This document shows positions 21,601 through 25,086 of a stretch of DNA of 25,086 nt, piece after piece. A program made the translations under genes and the position numbers. The notes under the pieces were generated by a model. It was given only the letters and a program-made list of their open reading frames with translations. It was not told where the DNA came from and did not search any database. Every line of letters begins with the position of its first letter. Within the stretch, counting starts at the first letter, position 1. Source of the stretch: Mesaphorura yosii (Eukaryota > Arthropoda > Collembola > Poduromorpha > Tullbergiidae). The stretch spans positions 1-25,086 of the forward strand of contig WIXG01000717.1 in assembly GCA_009869945.1 (NCBI GenBank), in the 5' to 3' direction.

Positions 21601-22493
21601 TTCAGTAAAGCGAGTTTCAGTCGCTTCATTCGCCGCTCCGGTTCCACTTTCAGTTGGCTGGGGAAATTACCACCACTCTTCGCCACCACGAATTGTTGGT
21701 TTTGCTCATCTACAACCAGCGTCACCAATGCTGCCAATGCAGGGATTCTTGGCTCCTCCAGGGGGCTACCACACGACGCTGTTCCCATCGCATGTGTACC
21801 CTGCTGGAGCAACAGCCACGTCCATCACACCGATTCCTGTTGAAGACGAAGAAATTCACCCAAGTACATCAAGTAAGCGTGAAGCATCAGAAATCTGAAT
21901 CTTCTTGCATATGAATTCGCTTGTATTCAAATTGTAATCAATAACTTAACATTAATTTGCACGATTTTCGTTCTCTTTCCATTGCAGCAGCCTTTGTGCG
22001 CCCTCACACGCCAATGGTGACTTTGAGCACCACAGTGCCAATGCCAACAACTGAGGAATCGGCTCCCATTCCTGAAACAACCCAAACATCGGCGACAACG
22101 AGCAATCCGCTTGAAAGCTTGGGCTGGTACAGTAAAGGCGCCCTTATCGTCGTGAACCAGACAGATTACAGAATTCTCGAGACTGAGAACGGCTCGACTC
22201 TTGTCCAAAATACGACCGAATGCAAAATTACCACGAACGGCCAGAGTTTGTCCGGAAAATGCCAGCATTTGAGGGACTGTGTCCAGGACTCGTTCAGGAA
22301 CGACTTTGACGTTTACGTGAAGACATATTTCTGTCCAATTGACGTGGGGTAAGACGAAGACGTAATTTATCTGCCGCACTTTGCAGACCTACAAGCCTTT
22401 TTCATACTCACATGCGTGTATTTCACAAAAACTAGGAATGAGGTTTACGCTGGAGTTTGCTGTGCCGCTGACACTGATGTGACGGATCACTGA
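18621..22493 (+). CDS. Inter-alpha-trypsin inhibitor heavy-chain-like protein (VIT-VWA) with C-terminal CLIP-like domain
   Basis: A large secreted protein of 1087 residues. The exons are 18621-18968, 19049-19248, 19335-19445, 19519-19657, 19731-21510, 21606-21872, 21988-22348 and 22436-22493. The start is the first ATG; it precedes a signal peptide (core LVAVICVIFALSSVLG). After a Pro/Ser/Thr-rich linker comes a VIT domain (about 130-260; SNIKYRYSRT, LPEMAFISRF, SAGLVEV), then a VWA domain with MIDAS motif DTSGSM (about 371) and LTDGEPTVG (about 540), so metal-dependent ligand binding is likely. The heavy-chain motif ALKYGFVTPLTSLVVV is near 815-830. A second Pro/Thr-rich linker leads to six cysteines (about 1026-1076) with spacing C-x12-C-x5-C-x17-C-x12-CC, the CLIP pattern. 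Vertebrate relatives bind hyaluronan and carry a bikunin crosslink; here the ending differs. A Thr/Ala-rich insertion of about 45 residues sits inside the VWA domain. Confidence 0.9.
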
Positions 22494-22606
22494 AGCTGAA
22501 GCTGATATTTCTCGAACCTGATAATGAGTGGCGAAATGAAATATGAATTTTTGCATTTTGAGACATGACATTAAATTGTTCTGCAACGTTTGAACAAATG
22601 AAGGAT

Positions 22607-22612
22607 AATAAA
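22607..22612 (+). terminator. Polyadenylation signal of the ITIH-like gene
   Basis: AATAAA about 115 bases after the stop of the ITIH-like gene. Confidence 0.6.
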
Positions 22613-23414
22613 TCATCATTCTGAAATTAATTTATGGAGCAAAGGCGACAACGAGACACATCCTACAGATTTTTGCATAAATAATGTATGTGCCATTTCG
22701 CTGGACTTTCCGTCGAGATAAAAGTGCAACTGACGCTTGCTCCAGAGTGGCCGGAGCCTTGTTGAGCAGTCAACAGTTTTCCACTTCTCAAGAATGCACA
22801 CCTGACCTCAAATTCACCCCTGATATAATATGGGCTTTGGCTTTGGGGTCGACACGAGTGCCAACATTACCCAATCGAAGTGATGAGGTGCGTCATTTCT
22901 CGAGAAACTCCTTATCTGTGATGCGAAGATTCAGGGCCCGAGTTGCTTATATATTTGTATTCGATTCTGAGAAGTCGGGATGTTTACGGGGATGTTCCGA
23001 GAATTGACACGACGATTCAGCGCAGCGGTGAAACTCCAGCTGAGAGCCGAGTCAAAGTCTTCTTGACTTTTGATCTCTCTTTAGCGTAGCTTGTCGCCCG
23101 TTGCACTGCTACGGTGCAAAAGTGTCAACTCTTATGAAACGCTTCATCGACGATTTTATAAATAAATCTTGGCATCTGGCAGGTGGTGAGTCGTACCAGT
23201 TGTGTCGTTCCATTAATAAAATGGTGCTATTTAAGCTGGGCAGTCACTGCGCCAGCGCATCATTCGAGTTTCTTTGCTGAACCTGCGAGAAAAGTCATAG
23301 TCGGAAGTCGGAGGCAGAAGTGTGAAAGATATTCAAGCGTGCAAACAGAGAGCAATAATTTAATTACCAGTTAGTAAATAGAAAAAACACAATTGTCAAC
23401 TTCAGACTAGCAAC
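22613..23414. other. Intergenic region before the serine protease
   Basis: No gene is supported. An open frame of 107 codons at 22684-23007 has no signal peptide or family motif. A TATTTAAG at 23228-23235 could be the TATA element of the protease gene, giving a 5' UTR of about 150 bases. Confidence 0.45.
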
Positions 23415-25086
23415 ATGGACAAGATGGTCCTGTTCGCGCTGATTCTTATCAGCGCTTCGATGTCAGCAGTCACATCGAAGTACATCCTACAAGAAGACCG
23501 TTTCTCTAAAGTTGCATACGGTAAGTACTAAAACATAGCAAAAATTGTCCAAAAACCCAAATCCTTCATTATCTCAATTTTTTGCCCTCGCCTGTCCGTT
23601 CAGGGAGTGCCGTGCCGGTGACCAACTTCCCCTTCGCTGTTCAGCTCGACATCACCAAAAGCGTGATTGGTATACCCATGCGCGATCGATGCAGCGGTTC
23701 CATCATCAGTCCAAACATGGTCATCACCGTGGCTCACTGCACTCGCTTGATGCCGCAAGTCATATCCCAAACCACCACCGAGTATTCGATAGTTGTCACA
23801 GCTGGAGAGACTCTGCGGGGCAGCAATGCACCGGCCGTTCAGCGTCGGCAAGTCGTAGAGATCATTCGGCGCCCAGACTTCAACGATGTGACAAACGAAA
23901 ACGACTTGGCCGTTCTGGTCCTGCGCGAGCCATTCGTTTTTGGAGAACACATCACGGCAGTGGCTCTCCCTGAACTCGGGGCCAATTTTACTGGTACGTT
24001 GTTTGCTCTCCGACGATTATCATTACAATTTCGCGAGTGACCCTTATGTTAATAATATAATGTTAATGTCTCTTCACCTTGATTTTGCGCAGGCAATGCA
24101 ACAGTCGCCGGATGGGGGCACTTGGCTGAATCCGAGCCTGGTCACTCCACAAATAACGCCTTAAGAAGCGCGGAGTTGCCGCTCCTGAACCCATCAGTTT
24201 GTCTTTCAAATTATGCTACCACCTTGGGGCTGACGGCGAAAAGATTTGTCGAGGCAGTCATGCTTTGTGCTGGAGGATCTCTATCTAATACTTGCGCAGG
24301 TTAGAAAGACATTAATATAAACTGAAAATTGTGAAAGAAACCTTCCAAAGCATCATGCCTATCTTCTAATTCTGCAGGGGACTCCGGTGGCCCTCTCTTA
24401 TGCACGGAAGGATCTCAGCAGTATTTGTGTGGCTTGACCTCTTGGGGTCCAAGTTGCAACACCCCAGGCGTTCCTGGAACCTACACTCGCGTCTCAGCCT
24501 ACACCAACTGGATTGAGGAGAAGATTCAGGACTTTAACCAGTAAGTCACACGATATTCTGTGTAGAATGCAGAACTATTTACTATGGATTTCTCGTTAAT
24601 TGTGGATTTTCCGTTTTCAGCACAGCTCCTCCCGCGCCCAATCCAGACCAATTCTACTGCGGAAACTCAATTTACGTGCCGAGGACTTCGTTGTGTAACG
24701 GAATCAAGGAGTGTGAATCTGGACTGGACGAAGTAGCATGCGGAACTTGCTTACCAGACCAGTTCAGATGCGCTACAAACAACAAATGCATTACGATCCG
24801 ATACGTCTGTGATTTCGACGACGACTGCGGAGACGGATCCGACGAGTTGGGCTGTGGGCAGTGTAACGGGACCGAATTCAGGTGTCGGGGAATCAAATGC
24901 GTCTCGCCCATTTGCTACGGTCAAAATGCTGCCTGCTTTGCTGCCCAATGCTCGAACACCACCTCTACGATCGAGACCGGAACTGAATGCGCAGGGAACG
25001 CCACCCGACAAGTCACGTGCATGAAGACACTCAACGACGAATGCGTGCTTGGAAAGTGGCTCTGCCCTGGCGAAGTAATCACAACA
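23415..25086 (+). CDS. Secreted S1 serine protease with LDL-receptor class A repeats (3' end outside window)
   Basis: A modular chymotrypsin-fold protease, 444 residues visible. The exons are 23415-23520, 23604-23993, 24093-24299, 24378-24540 and 24621 to the edge. After the signal peptide (core [15 protein letters not shown]) a short propeptide ends at Lys, followed by VAYGG in place of the usual IVGG activation site. The triad is intact: His in VAHC (about 80), Asp in ENDLAVL (about 136), Ser in GDSGGP (237). The residue at the S1-pocket base (chymotrypsin 189) is Asn, not the trypsin Asp. C-terminal to the protease are a reduced LDLa repeat (four cysteines), a full six-cysteine LDLa ending in DGSDELGC, and further cysteine-rich sequence running off the window. 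LDLa modules bind calcium and mediate protein contacts. Having the protease domain first and LDLa modules after it is less usual. The remainder of the protein is unseen. Confidence 0.9.

Noticed and set aside
22684..23007. A 107-codon plus-strand open frame between the ITIH-like gene and the protease
   Set aside because: No recognisable domain, and it sits where the protease promoter region is expected.

Overview
The window is an animal nuclear genome segment, most likely from an arthropod. Coding sequence is broken by short GT-AG introns, mostly 60-100 bases. AATAAA signals follow most genes, and a gustatory-receptor-type chemoreceptor is present, a family typical of arthropods. Intron size, gene density and gene set suit a pancrustacean such as a cladoceran, but that is inference; the species cannot be named from sequence alone.

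Layout from left to right: (1) 1-715, a decayed Tc1/mariner transposase cut by the window edge. (2) 1303-3528 (+), a seven-exon secreted carboxylesterase with an intact Ser/Glu/His triad. (3) 3847-6308 (-), three small secreted-peptide genes (called A, B and C here) with the same three-exon layout and a conserved Asn/Gly-rich C-terminus. (4) 8319-11163 and 11724-14336 (+), two tandem animal heme peroxidases. (5) 14562-15071 (-), a fourth member of the peptide family (D), just downstream of the peroxidase pair. (6) 15701-16129 (+), a 12-cysteine secreted peptide whose two exons each encode one cysteine-stabilised alpha/beta (CS-alpha-beta) defensin-like pattern. (7) 16245-17870 (-), a gustatory receptor, tail-to-tail with the previous gene. 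(8) 18621-22493 (+), an inter-alpha-trypsin-inhibitor heavy-chain-like protein (VIT and VWA domains) ending in a CLIP-like cysteine knot. (9) 23415 to the right edge (+), a secreted S1 serine protease with LDL-receptor class A repeats, continuing past the window.

Every complete spliced model sums to a whole number of codons with a terminal stop, which supports the exon boundaries. All protein genes except the receptor and the transposase have an N-terminal signal peptide, so the window is rich in extracellular proteins: oxidases, proteolysis-related modules, cysteine-rich peptides and small processed peptides. A role in extracellular matrix, immunity or surface chemistry is plausible but is inference. 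The least familiar element is the four-gene peptide family (A-D), which I do not recognise. Each precursor has a signal peptide, a propiece, a basic cleavage-like site and a cysteine-free mature region containing PIG-x-N and GNQ motifs; three of the four end in an amidation-type Gly.
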